Positions 8,878 through 17,226 of a stretch of 41,076 nt of DNA are shown here, piece by piece. Source of the DNA: Fibrobacter sp. (GTDB lineage: Bacteria > Fibrobacterota > Fibrobacteria > Fibrobacterales > Fibrobacteraceae); the NCBI RefSeq assembly GCF_017551775.1, contig NZ_JAFZKX010000099.1:1-41076 (forward strand). Direction: 5' to 3'. The notes beneath the pieces were generated by a model. It worked only from the letters and a program-made list of their open reading frames with translations, was not told the DNA's origin and searched no databases. The translations under genes and the position numbers were made by a program. Numbering within the stretch: position 1 is the first letter of the stretch; each line of letters starts with the position of its first letter.

Positions 8878-11589
8878 ATGAATATCCGCCTACTCCTATT
8901 CACATCATTGTGTTTTTCACTATTCATCGGCTGTTCCAACAGCGAACTTTACGCCTTTGCGGAAAACCAGTCCATCACGGGAAACTTCCCCGTCGAATTC
9001 AACAAGGTCAGCGCCACCGGCAAGAGCGTAAAAATAAAGGACACAAAGCAGGAGAACGATTCCGACAAGGAACTCTCGCTAATCGTGAATTTTACTTACG
9101 ACTTCTACATAGAAAAACATGAAGTCACATGCAAGGAATACTCGGTCTACCGTAAGACCAAATCCTGCGACAACGATTCCCTGCCCGTCACCAACGTCAC
9201 CTACATAGACGCCATTCTGTTCGCGAACGAAAAAAGCAAGGACCATGGCCTGGATACAGCCTATTCCTACACGTCCGTCACGTGCGACGAATACAACTGC
9301 ACCAAGATAGAGGGACTCTCCTTCCAGCCCAACGCCAATGCATACCGCCTTCCCACCGAAGCCGAATGGGTTTTCGTGGCAAAACAGGGCTGGAACACGA
9401 ACCACAGTTGGCATGCGGGCAATGCCAAGTCCACACCCCATCCCGTCTGCAGCAACGGGCAGAATAAAATCAGCATCTGCGACATGGAAGGCAACGTGAC
9501 GGAATGGGTCAACGACTGGCTCAACACCATCAAGGATACCACCATCACCAACTATATCGGCGCAGGCACCCCAAACGCGCTCGGTGAACGAGTCATCAAG
9601 GGCGGGAACTACCGCACCGCTGAAAAGAGCATAGACAGCCGCCGCGACGTCTATACAGTCACTTCGTCCACGACCAGCGATTATCTGGGCTTTAGACTCG
9701 CATATGGCCAGATAAGCGAAGCCGAATATTTCCAGAGCGAGCTAACCGCAGCGGACCTTCCCACCAACCTTACCATCAGCGCAGCCACCATACGCAAAAA
9801 GACCGGGACATTCAAGACAAAGATTGCATTCCGCCACGACATTAGCGGAAGTCTCGCCTTCGTAGATTTCTCCAGCGGAGACATTTCGCCCCTCGCCGTC
9901 ATAGATACCATAAATACGTTCCACCCGAGCATTTCTCCCGATGGCAAACGAGTCGCCTTCTGCACCAGTCCCGAGGGCGTCAACGGACAATCGCAGGTAT
10001 ACGTCCGCGATTTAAACATCAAGGGCTCCAACCTGGTAAAGCTCGATGTCGAAAACGCCTCCATCCCCCGCTGGAAAGTTCTTGACTCCAAGGACACCGT
10101 CATCATCTACGTGACATCGGCCGCCAACAACAAGTACGAACCTTCGTTCATGAGCAAGTCCACATGGATGGTTCCGTTTTCCGATGGAAAATTCGGCGAA
10201 CCCAAAAAACTCTTTGACGGAGCATACCATGGCGGTGTCGCCGACGACCTGAAATTCGCGGTAACGGGCTCCACGCTCCTGCGCGCAAGGACATCCGATT
10301 CCAAGGATACCATCTGGTACAACTCCGAGCAAGCGTGCAACGTCAGCCTGGCCAAAGACGGAAGCAAGCGCACCCTCTTCCTCGACTTCGGAGGAAAAAC
10401 GGGACGCAAATTCGTCGGCAAGGATTACGATGTCCACGAACAGATTCTCATCGCGGACAGCACCGGGAAACTCATCCAAGCCATCCCCGCCCCCAAGGGT
10501 TACACATTCGACCATACCGAATGGGTTACCGGGAACCTGATTGCCACAATGCTTACCGACCAGGAAGGCTCGCACAAAAAAATCGCCCTGGTGGATATTA
10601 CCGATTCCTCCATCCTGGAAATCGTCAAGGGAGACGAACTCTGGCACCCCGATATCTGGATTGGCGAAGCCAGCAAGACCGATTCCCCGCTCGACCAGGA
10701 CAGTGCCTCCGCTTACTGGCTCGGCAACGACGACGAACTGCTCGCCTCCAAAATGAGTGCCTTCTGGGCTATAACGGATTCCGTAGAAATCGTCGCCCTC
10801 GGATCTTCTCGAGTAAGCCTCGGATTCACGCCCATCGCCTTGACCTACGGAGTCTCGTTCAACATGGCCACGATTCCAAACGACATGGACGTCATACTCT
10901 ACCTGGCCGAGAACTACGTATTCCCCCACTGCAAGAAACTCGAATACCTCGTGGTTTCCCTCGATCTGGACTTGTGGTCCGAAGAACCCGGAATCAACGT
11001 CAAGAGGAACATCCTTTCGATACCGGGATTCATATACGACATAAACCACAATTTCTGGAAAAAAGAAAACGCGTCGTACATAATAGAAGCGAGCAACCTG
11101 CGGCTCTCGGAACAGGACTACCTAATGGGATACCTGAGAACAAAGGGCGCCGTAAAAGTTTCCGAAGAGAATTCCTGGACTTTCAACGGGCATAATCCCA
11201 ATGTCGTCGTGGGTGATTCCGTCTGGAGTGACAACAATATATACGAAACGGCCCTCCAGCAGTTCAAAGAGCTCCTCGACATGGCCAAGGAAAGGGACAT
11301 CAAGGTCCTAGGCGTGGTCTACCCGCAAAGTCCCGAATTTGCAAAGACCGGAGCCTTCGGCAGGCACGGCATGAGGCGCAGCACTGCGACCAAGGTTCTT
11401 GAAAGGATAGCCAATCTTCAGTCCACCTACCCGAACTTCATATTCATGGACGAGAACAAGATGGGCGATCACGACTACCCCGACAGGCTCGCCTACGACT
11501 ACGACCACCTGAACGTGTACGGCGGGTACAAGATTACCGCCCGCATCGACGCCATCTTGTGGAAGCACGGGAAAAAAGAAGAAGAATAA
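8878..11589 (+). CDS. TIGR02171-type lipoprotein: FGE-like domain, TolB-like propeller, SGNH hydrolase domain (copy 1)
   Basis: Predicted lipoprotein of 903 residues (lipobox FIGC, Cys19) of the Fibrobacter paralogous family TIGR02171, whose function is unknown. I see three modules. Residues ~70-285 are formylglycine-generating-enzyme-like: RLPTEAEWVF, GNVTEWVNDW, IKGGNYR and LGFRLAYG. Residues ~300-600 are a PD40/TolB-like propeller with HPSISPDGKRVAF and the closing WHPDIWIG. Residues ~630-890 look like an SGNH/GDSL hydrolase: GSSR at 642-645 and a Asp874-x-x-His877 dyad in DYDHLN followed by a Gly-containing helix start. The FGE-like part lacks the Cys pair of true FGE, so it is probably a binding domain. 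Here the SGNH dyad is intact, so this copy could be an active esterase; inference only. A terminator-like hairpin follows the stop. Confidence 0.9.
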   Translation: MNIRLLLFTSLCFSLFIGCSNSELYAFAENQSITGNFPVEFNKVSATGKSVKIKDTKQENDSDKELSLIVNFTYDFYIEKHEVTCKEYSVYRKTKSCDNDSLPVTNVTYIDAILFANEKSKDHGLDTAYSYTSVTCDEYNCTKIEGLSFQPNANAYRLPTEAEWVFVAKQGWNTNHSWHAGNAKSTPHPVCSNGQNKISICDMEGNVTEWVNDWLNTIKDTTITNYIGAGTPNALGERVIKGGNYRTAEKSIDSRRDVYTVTSSTTSDYLGFRLAYGQISEAEYFQSELTAADLPTNLTISAATIRKKTGTFKTKIAFRHDISGSLAFVDFSSGDISPLAVIDTINTFHPSISPDGKRVAFCTSPEGVNGQSQVYVRDLNIKGSNLVKLDVENASIPRWKVLDSKDTVIIYVTSAANNKYEPSFMSKSTWMVPFSDGKFGEPKKLFDGAYHGGVADDLKFAVTGSTLLRARTSDSKDTIWYNSEQACNVSLAKDGSKRTLFLDFGGKTGRKFVGKDYDVHEQILIADSTGKLIQAIPAPKGYTFDHTEWVTGNLIATMLTDQEGSHKKIALVDITDSSILEIVKGDELWHPDIWIGEASKTDSPLDQDSASAYWLGNDDELLASKMSAFWAITDSVEIVALGSSRVSLGFTPIALTYGVSFNMATIPNDMDVILYLAENYVFPHCKKLEYLVVSLDLDLWSEEPGINVKRNILSIPGFIYDINHNFWKKENASYIIEASNLRLSEQDYLMGYLRTKGAVKVSEENSWTFNGHNPNVVVGDSVWSDNNIYETALQQFKELLDMAKERDIKVLGVVYPQSPEFAKTGAFGRHGMRRSTATKVLERIANLQSTYPNFIFMDENKMGDHDYPDRLAYDYDHLNVYGGYKITARIDAILWKHGKKEEE

Positions 11590-11593
11590 ACAA

Positions 11594-11620
11594 AAACGCA
11601 CAGGTTTTCCCTGCGCGTTT
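11594..11620. terminator. Hairpin between convergent genes, likely bidirectional terminator
   Basis: AAACGCACAGG pairs with CCTGCGCGTTT over 10 of 11 positions around a 5-base loop. It lies 4 bases after the plus-strand TIGR02171 gene and 25 bases before the end of the convergent minus-strand gene. The T-run is short. Confidence 0.6.
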
Positions 11621-11645
11621 CTTCTGAATCATTACTCAAAAGCGG

Positions 11646-12845
11646 TTACTTGGAGAGCGCCTTCACTGCTTCGGTCAGGCGGTCAATGGCCTGGATGAGT
11701 TCGTCCATCTTGGCTTCGCTCACGCCACCTGCGACAGCGGCGGTAGCAGCCTGAGCTGCGGTTTCAACAGCCTTCGCGGGAGCTTCCTTCACGGGGAGCT
11801 TGCCGAACCAGATATCGGGCCAGCGGTCGTTGCCCGTATGGTACGTAATGCGGGCCGCGCTTTCCACCGGTTCGCCAATCTTCCAGATGTAAAGTTCGTA
11901 GTCGAAGATATCGTGGTCGTGACCCTTGTCGGTTGCGCCCCACACGAGCCACTTGCCATCGGGCGAGAGGCGCGGGAAGTATTCATGACTGCGGCGTCCG
12001 GGCAGGTCCATGAGCTTCACGTTTTTCGGGATGCCGAAGAAGCCAACCTTCTCGATTTGCTTGCCGTCTTTAGCGGAGAACCAGAGGATTTCACTCGGGG
12101 CAGCAGTGCCGCCGTTACCCGTCGGATTCACGCGGTAAATCTTGCTGCCGTCGAAATTCCAGTCAATCTGGCAACCATCGCCGGACTTGGTCCACTGGGA
12201 CTTTTCCAAATCCCACACGCCCGTTTCGCGCATGGAACCGCGAAGCGTAATCGCGACATGCTTGCCGTCGGGGCTCATGTTCGGTTCCTGCAAAATCACG
12301 CCGGACTTGTTGAAGGCCTTCTCGCCATCGAGAATCATCTTCTCGGTCTTGCTTGCGAGATCCATCGTAAACACCTTGCCCGCACGGCTGAACACGATGG
12401 ACTTGCCGTCGGGCCTCCAGGTGCCCCACGTGGCGTTGTCCACCACCTTGCGTGCATTCTCGCCCGAAATGTCGACCATCCACAGGTCCCACTTTTCAGG
12501 ATAGTTTGCATCGTTCTCGGGAACCCAGCCGCCCTTGCTGCGGTTAAACAGCACCGTGGAGCCATCCGGAGAAATACGCGGGAACCAGTCCACATTGTCG
12601 CCGCTCGTGAGCGCACGCTGATTTGTTCCGTCGGCGTTCATGATCCAAATATCGTGATGGGAATTTGCACGGCTCGTCGCCCAGACAATCGCACCTTCGA
12701 GTTTTCCCTTGAGGGCCGAAAGCGCCTTCTGCTCGTCGGCAGTCGGGTCAACAGCTGCACCCGTGGGTGCACCCTGCTGGGCAAACACGGCAGACGCAGA
12801 AGCGACCAAAAACAGGCCAAACAACGGTTTAAGCAAATTCTTCAT
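11646..12845 (-). CDS. Exported TolB-like beta-propeller protein with C-terminal coiled coil
   Basis: Periplasmic or surface propeller of 399 residues. Signal peptide (about 1-22, ending VFA) is followed by TolB/PD40-type blades: HHDIWIMNADGTNQ, FPRISPDGSTVLF, DLWMVDISGENAR, TWRPDGKSIVFSR, EPNMSPDGKHVAI and FPRLSPDGKWLVW. The C-terminal ~25 residues, MDELIQAIDRLTEAV, are an amphipathic helix likely to oligomerise. I start at the ATG at 12845, which has GAGG six bases upstream, instead of an in-frame ATG four codons earlier without a site. It is a soluble protein, not a lipoprotein, and its blades are more TolB-like than those of the TIGR02171 group; WPDIWFG near the end recalls the WHPDIWIG of that group. 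Adjacent upstream gene is the GH8 glycanase. Ligand unknown. Confidence 0.85.
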   Translation of the reverse strand: MKNLLKPLFGLFLVASASAVFAQQGAPTGAAVDPTADEQKALSALKGKLEGAIVWATSRANSHHDIWIMNADGTNQRALTSGDNVDWFPRISPDGSTVLFNRSKGGWVPENDANYPEKWDLWMVDISGENARKVVDNATWGTWRPDGKSIVFSRAGKVFTMDLASKTEKMILDGEKAFNKSGVILQEPNMSPDGKHVAITLRGSMRETGVWDLEKSQWTKSGDGCQIDWNFDGSKIYRVNPTGNGGTAAPSEILWFSAKDGKQIEKVGFFGIPKNVKLMDLPGRRSHEYFPRLSPDGKWLVWGATDKGHDHDIFDYELYIWKIGEPVESAARITYHTGNDRWPDIWFGKLPVKEAPAKAVETAAQAATAAVAGGVSEAKMDELIQAIDRLTEAVKALSK

Positions 12846-12871
12846 AAAAATCCTCATTTGTTGATAACAAT

Positions 12872-12913
12872 ATAAAAAAAGTCCATGCGGCTAGCCCACA
12901 TAGACTTTTTTTT
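12872..12913 (-). terminator. Rho-independent terminator after the GH8 gene
   Basis: On the minus strand AAAAAGTCTATG pairs imperfectly with CATGGACTTTTT around a GC-rich loop region, ending in a run of T. It lies 22 bases past the GH8 stop. Confidence 0.8.
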
Positions 12914-12935
12914 GTATAAGCAATAAGCAGAATTT

Positions 12936-14420
12936 CTACCGCACGTTAATCTTACGCACAATAGTTTCGCCCGAAACTTTCGCCTTCACGACATAGAGCC
13001 CGCTCGGGATTCCCTCGAGAGAAACCTTCACGGAACCGCTGGCCTTGCCTTCCCACAGGGTACCGATGGTAGCACCGGACACGGAGAACAAGTCAATGCG
13101 GGCAATTTCGGAACCGGCAATTTCGAGAGTGCGCCCCTGCAAATGGATTGCAGATGCAATTTTGCGCTGGGCCGGAGCGATGGCGAATGTCGAACTGGAA
13201 CTTCCAGGACCGACAATGCCGCCGGAAGACTGCGGAGGCACTGCAGAAGAACTGCTGACCGGCACAGAACTGGAGCTCTGCGGGGCGGGAGGATTGGCGA
13301 AGTTCGGCATGTTGCCCGAAACCAGGAGGCCATTCAAAAGTTTGAGCGACTGGTTGAAGTAGTTCTCGTTGCCAAGCGCCACCGCCTCTTTCCAGTACTC
13401 GTCAAGCTTGCTCTGGTACTTGGCATCGGAGATGAGCGCAGTCATAAGCGACGTGACAAACGTGCTGTTGTGGTCATTGCCGAGGTCACCGGAAGCCCTG
13501 CGAACGGGGCCCTTCATGTTCGACGCACTGACCTTAGAAACAAATTCGGCCATCTTCTTGTCGATAGCGAGAGCGCGCTGGTCGCCATGCCAGCATACGG
13601 CCTTCGCATTGCGCCACGGGGCACGGGAAGCATCATAGTTGTAGTAGTCATCTTCACTCTTGCCGTTCTTGTCGGTCCAGTCATCAATAAGGCCCGTGCT
13701 GACTTCGGCAGAACTCGCTTCGTACAGTTTCATGTTCGCATCGTAAGCGGTAGTATTCCAGAACTCGGCATTCTCGGTATCGACCAAAGCAAACAACGGC
13801 ATATACGCGGGGTCAAAATAGCCTGGGTTCTTACGGTTATAACCAGCATCGCCCCACTTGTCGCCTGGCAAATGCAAGCCGTTGCTTTCGAACTCGGACT
13901 TTTTCATTGCTTGAATAAGCTTTTTCGCGTCTTCCTTGTACTTTTCGTCACCGAACTGGTAGTAGGCCATAATCAGCGCTGCGGCGGCATCGATATCGCC
14001 ATCAAGCGCAGCTCCCTGGTCATACTTCGTCGTAAGATTTCCGACCTTCCATACCATCAGGCCGTTCTCGTTCATCATCGACTTATAGAAGTTCCAGATC
14101 TTGTCGAACTGGCTCTGGTAACTCGTGGTGTTGTCACTGAAATAGACCATCAGGAGCATGCCATAGCCCACACCTTCCGAGAAGTATTCATTGGAACCCG
14201 GATTAGAACGGACACCGGCCACATCGCCCTGCTCGTTGTACATGTCCTTCATCCAAGCCTGGAACTGGCTTTTCAGTTGCTCCGAAGCAGCGGCCTTGTC
14301 GCTCAACAGCGTCGCATTTCCACCGTAGTCGGACATCTGCGGGAACGGAAAATTTACTGCGGCCTGAGCAAGGCCAAAAGCAAAGAGGCCTGCAAGCCCC
14401 ATTTTAACCAAACATTTCAT
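12936..14420 (-). CDS. GH8 glycoside hydrolase (endoglucanase or xylanase) with Ser-rich linker and T9SS-like tail
   Basis: Secreted inverting glycanase, 494 residues from the ATG at 14420. That start has AGGAG six bases upstream; in-frame ATGs further 5' lack one. Signal peptide ~1-21, GH8 catalytic domain ~22-375. Glu82 in SEGVGYGM fits the general acid, and ALDGDIDAAAALIMA matches the GH8 signature with Asp140/Asp142. A linker of SSSS blocks (~380-415) leads to a C-terminal module ending in GLYVVKAKVSGETIVRKINVR-like strands, a T9SS type A sorting domain by eye. GH8 includes cellulases, xylanases, chitosanases and licheninases; the sequence alone does not settle the substrate. Neighbouring GH11 genes and general context favour cellulose or xylan. 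Confidence 0.93.
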   Translation of the reverse strand: MKCLVKMGLAGLFAFGLAQAAVNFPFPQMSDYGGNATLLSDKAAASEQLKSQFQAWMKDMYNEQGDVAGVRSNPGSNEYFSEGVGYGMLLMVYFSDNTTSYQSQFDKIWNFYKSMMNENGLMVWKVGNLTTKYDQGAALDGDIDAAAALIMAYYQFGDEKYKEDAKKLIQAMKKSEFESNGLHLPGDKWGDAGYNRKNPGYFDPAYMPLFALVDTENAEFWNTTAYDANMKLYEASSAEVSTGLIDDWTDKNGKSEDDYYNYDASRAPWRNAKAVCWHGDQRALAIDKKMAEFVSKVSASNMKGPVRRASGDLGNDHNSTFVTSLMTALISDAKYQSKLDEYWKEAVALGNENYFNQSLKLLNGLLVSGNMPNFANPPAPQSSSSVPVSSSSAVPPQSSGGIVGPGSSSSTFAIAPAQRKIASAIHLQGRTLEIAGSEIARIDLFSVSGATIGTLWEGKASGSVKVSLEGIPSGLYVVKAKVSGETIVRKINVR

Positions 14421-14490
14421 ACACATCTCCTTGTGCCCAGTAGGCAAGTTCATCCAGGTAAAAGATAATTCATTACAGGCAGCATCAAAA

Positions 14491-17226
14491 TTATTTCAAC
14501 GATTCCAACACCGAAACCAAGCGCGAAGTCATCTGTATTGCCCCCTGGTAACTCAAATGATCACGGTTTTGCGCCATTTCATCGGTGTAATCGTGGTTTC
14601 CCATCTTATTTTCGTCCATCAGCACAAAATAGGGTTTTGCCTTGGCAAGCGAATCCAGGCGCGCGATTTTCTTGGGAGCCACGCTGCGCTGCAATCCGTA
14701 CAGGCCGAACGAACCCGTATTCTTGTATTGCGGAGCCTGCGGGAAAATAATCCCTATCACATAGATGCCTTTTTCCGATGCGATATCGACAATTTCCATC
14801 AGGTCTTCCATTCTGGCATCCAGGCAAGCGTTTTCCTTTTCCGAGAAAACGGAATCCATCAGGACTTCGATGGCATCGGCACCCCATCCACGCGACGGAG
14901 GATACAGACCTCCCCTGTCCGTGAAGCTGTTCGTCTCTTCCGCGGAAGCCGGGAAGGAATTCTCGACCGCATCAACAAAGCCCTTCGGAATGCTGTCCTT
15001 CCAGAAGTCGTGATTGGAATCGTATTGGTAGCCGGGCCCGCCAAGAAGCACCAGAGCCAGGTGATCTTCATAGCAGTGCCAACCATCCAGATCGATAGAA
15101 ACGGCAATCGCCTTCAAATTCTCCGAATGGTTCAAGGCATAGTTCTTGATAAAGTAATGGTCCCTGGCAGGGTCGATTCCCGTCACCCCGAAATTCAGCA
15201 TTTCCCATTCCGGATAAAGATCCGGATGGACGCCCATTTCCATCCTGGAGCTGCCCGAAAGGAACACCTTGGTCGTGCCGAGCCTCTTCCAGAACTTTTC
15301 CAGCTTGATACGGAAGCGGCCCTGTTCCAATTCGTGGTTTTCCATAAGGTACACACCCGCGCTATCCAGGTCGAGATCCGAATCGGCATCCGGTACGACA
15401 ATCGGTTTCGCCCACATGGACGGATGCCACAATTCGGTGCCTTCCAGAAGGTCCGTGAAGGAGCTATCCGAAAGGTTCACGAGGACTATCTTCTGGTGAG
15501 CGCCGCCCACGTTCGCAAGCGTGGCCACAATCTGGTTACGTCCCGGAACCCATTCGGTATGGTCGAAGGAATATCCGGCTGGAGCCGCGACAGACTGAAC
15601 CAGTTTTCCGGTGCTATCCACGACCAGCAGGCGTTCGTGCGTCCCATACTCCTCGCCCACGAACTTGCGACCCGCCTGCCCGCCGAAATCGAGGAACAGC
15701 GTACGCTTGCTTCCATCCTTCGCAATTGCGGCATTGCAGGCCTGTTCGCCATCATACCAGACAGTATCGCGGGCCTTTGACGCAACCGTGGAGCCGGAAT
15801 CCGCCACGCGGACGCGCAGGAGCCTCGCCCCCGAAACCGCAAGCGAATTGTCTTCGCTTATGCCGCCATGGTAGGCCCCGTCAAAAAGTTTTTCGGGCTT
15901 GCCGAACGCACCGTTCGCAAAGCGCACCTGCCATGTAGACGTAGACTTGAAGGCGGATTCATCGCTGTTGTTGCCCGCATCGGTCACGTACACGATTACC
16001 GTATCGCCGTTTTCAAGCACACGCCAGCGCGGAATGGCAGCGTTTTCCACATCGAGTTTTACAAGGTTCGTGCCTACCAAATTCAAATCGCGCACGTAAA
16101 GACTAGATTTTCCGCTGATTCCCTCATATCCCGTACTGAAGGCTACGCGCACTCCGTTCGGCGAAATTTCAGGATGGAACACTTCGAGCGTGTCCTCTAT
16201 TTCCTTGACCGACAACACGCCGCCGGAATAGTCGACAAAAGCCAAATTTCCGGACACATCATTCCTCAAAGCGAGTTTCACCTTGTAGGTTCCCGTAACA
16301 GCCCGGATGGTCGAGGCCTGCGCCTTCCCCAAAATTCTGCTTTCGCTGACATTCCCGTCGTCGCCCATCCATTGCGGATCGGGAATATGGCCGAACGCAA
16401 GACGGAAGCCCACATAATCCGTTCGAGTCGAAGTCACCGTGTAGACATCGCCGCGACCATAAAGCGTGATGGACGCAGCCTGGTTCCTGTAGCTGCCGCC
16501 TTTCACCACGCGCTGGCCAATAACACCCCCATCGGGAGCGCCCACATAGTTCTCAATCGTCTTATCACGGTAGTGACCCAGCCAGTCGTTCACCCACTCC
16601 AGCGCATTACCGGCCATATCGCAGAGATCTCCGGCTTCAGACTTGCCACAGACCGAATGCAGCCTATAGCCAGAATTTTCCGCCGTCCATGCCTTTTGCG
16701 GATTCCATTTCTGGCCCGCCGCCAAGACCCATTCCGCTTCTGTCGGGATGCGGTAAGCGTCAAACTCGGGGTGATATGCGAAACCCTCCAGATTCGTGCA
16801 ATGGCCTTCGCCATCGAATTTCATCGAATAATACGTGTAGGCCGTATCGAAGCCTTCGGATTTGCTCCGTTCATTCGCGAACAAGACGGCATCGTAGAAG
16901 GTCACGTTTGTCGCAGGAACATCATCGCTCCTGCAATCCAGAACCAGCCCAACCGATGGTTTCATGAGCGCATTGAACTCACCGCAGGTCACTTCGTGCC
17001 GGCCAATCGAGAAATCATAGCTGAAGGTGACCCTCATGCTCGGGCGCTCATCGGGGCGCGCCTGTTCAGCGTCCGTCCCAAGGACAACGAACGCATTGGT
17101 AGCGGAGACCCGCATCATTCCCGGAAGCGAGTCCTCCTTGATATCGGCTTCCGACTGCGTTATGTATTCAGAATTGGAGCAGGCGGCCAGTCCACACAAC
17201 AGCAGCAAAATTAAAAGTCTTCCCAT
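14491..17226 (-). CDS. TIGR02171-type lipoprotein: FGE-like, propeller, SGNH-like domains (copy 2)
   Basis: Lipoprotein of 911 residues (lipobox LAAC, Cys16). The ATG at 17226 is chosen because GGAGGG lies three bases upstream and a clean signal peptide follows; it overlaps the end of the preceding gene by 16 bases. Modules as in copy 1: FGE-like (~60-290, with IPTEAEWVLA, GNALEWVNDW, VKGGSYRNQ, GFRLAFG), propeller (~310-620) and SGNH-like (~645-905, with GSSR near residue 658). The C-terminal DENKMGNHDY block is conserved, but the acid position three before the final His is Asn (NRDH) where copy 1 has Asp. The propeller is very close to copy 3, while the SGNH-like part is much more diverged. 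Function unknown. Confidence 0.9.
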   Translation of the reverse strand: MGRLLILLLLCGLAACSNSEYITQSEADIKEDSLPGMMRVSATNAFVVLGTDAEQARPDERPSMRVTFSYDFSIGRHEVTCGEFNALMKPSVGLVLDCRSDDVPATNVTFYDAVLFANERSKSEGFDTAYTYYSMKFDGEGHCTNLEGFAYHPEFDAYRIPTEAEWVLAAGQKWNPQKAWTAENSGYRLHSVCGKSEAGDLCDMAGNALEWVNDWLGHYRDKTIENYVGAPDGGVIGQRVVKGGSYRNQAASITLYGRGDVYTVTSTRTDYVGFRLAFGHIPDPQWMGDDGNVSESRILGKAQASTIRAVTGTYKVKLALRNDVSGNLAFVDYSGGVLSVKEIEDTLEVFHPEISPNGVRVAFSTGYEGISGKSSLYVRDLNLVGTNLVKLDVENAAIPRWRVLENGDTVIVYVTDAGNNSDESAFKSTSTWQVRFANGAFGKPEKLFDGAYHGGISEDNSLAVSGARLLRVRVADSGSTVASKARDTVWYDGEQACNAAIAKDGSKRTLFLDFGGQAGRKFVGEEYGTHERLLVVDSTGKLVQSVAAPAGYSFDHTEWVPGRNQIVATLANVGGAHQKIVLVNLSDSSFTDLLEGTELWHPSMWAKPIVVPDADSDLDLDSAGVYLMENHELEQGRFRIKLEKFWKRLGTTKVFLSGSSRMEMGVHPDLYPEWEMLNFGVTGIDPARDHYFIKNYALNHSENLKAIAVSIDLDGWHCYEDHLALVLLGGPGYQYDSNHDFWKDSIPKGFVDAVENSFPASAEETNSFTDRGGLYPPSRGWGADAIEVLMDSVFSEKENACLDARMEDLMEIVDIASEKGIYVIGIIFPQAPQYKNTGSFGLYGLQRSVAPKKIARLDSLAKAKPYFVLMDENKMGNHDYTDEMAQNRDHLSYQGAIQMTSRLVSVLESLK

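Noticed and set aside
11646-12845. Calling the exported propeller TolB of the Tol-Pal system
   Set aside because: There is no Tol-Pal neighbourhood, the TolB N-terminal domain is absent, and the C-terminus is a coiled coil; only the blade type is shared.
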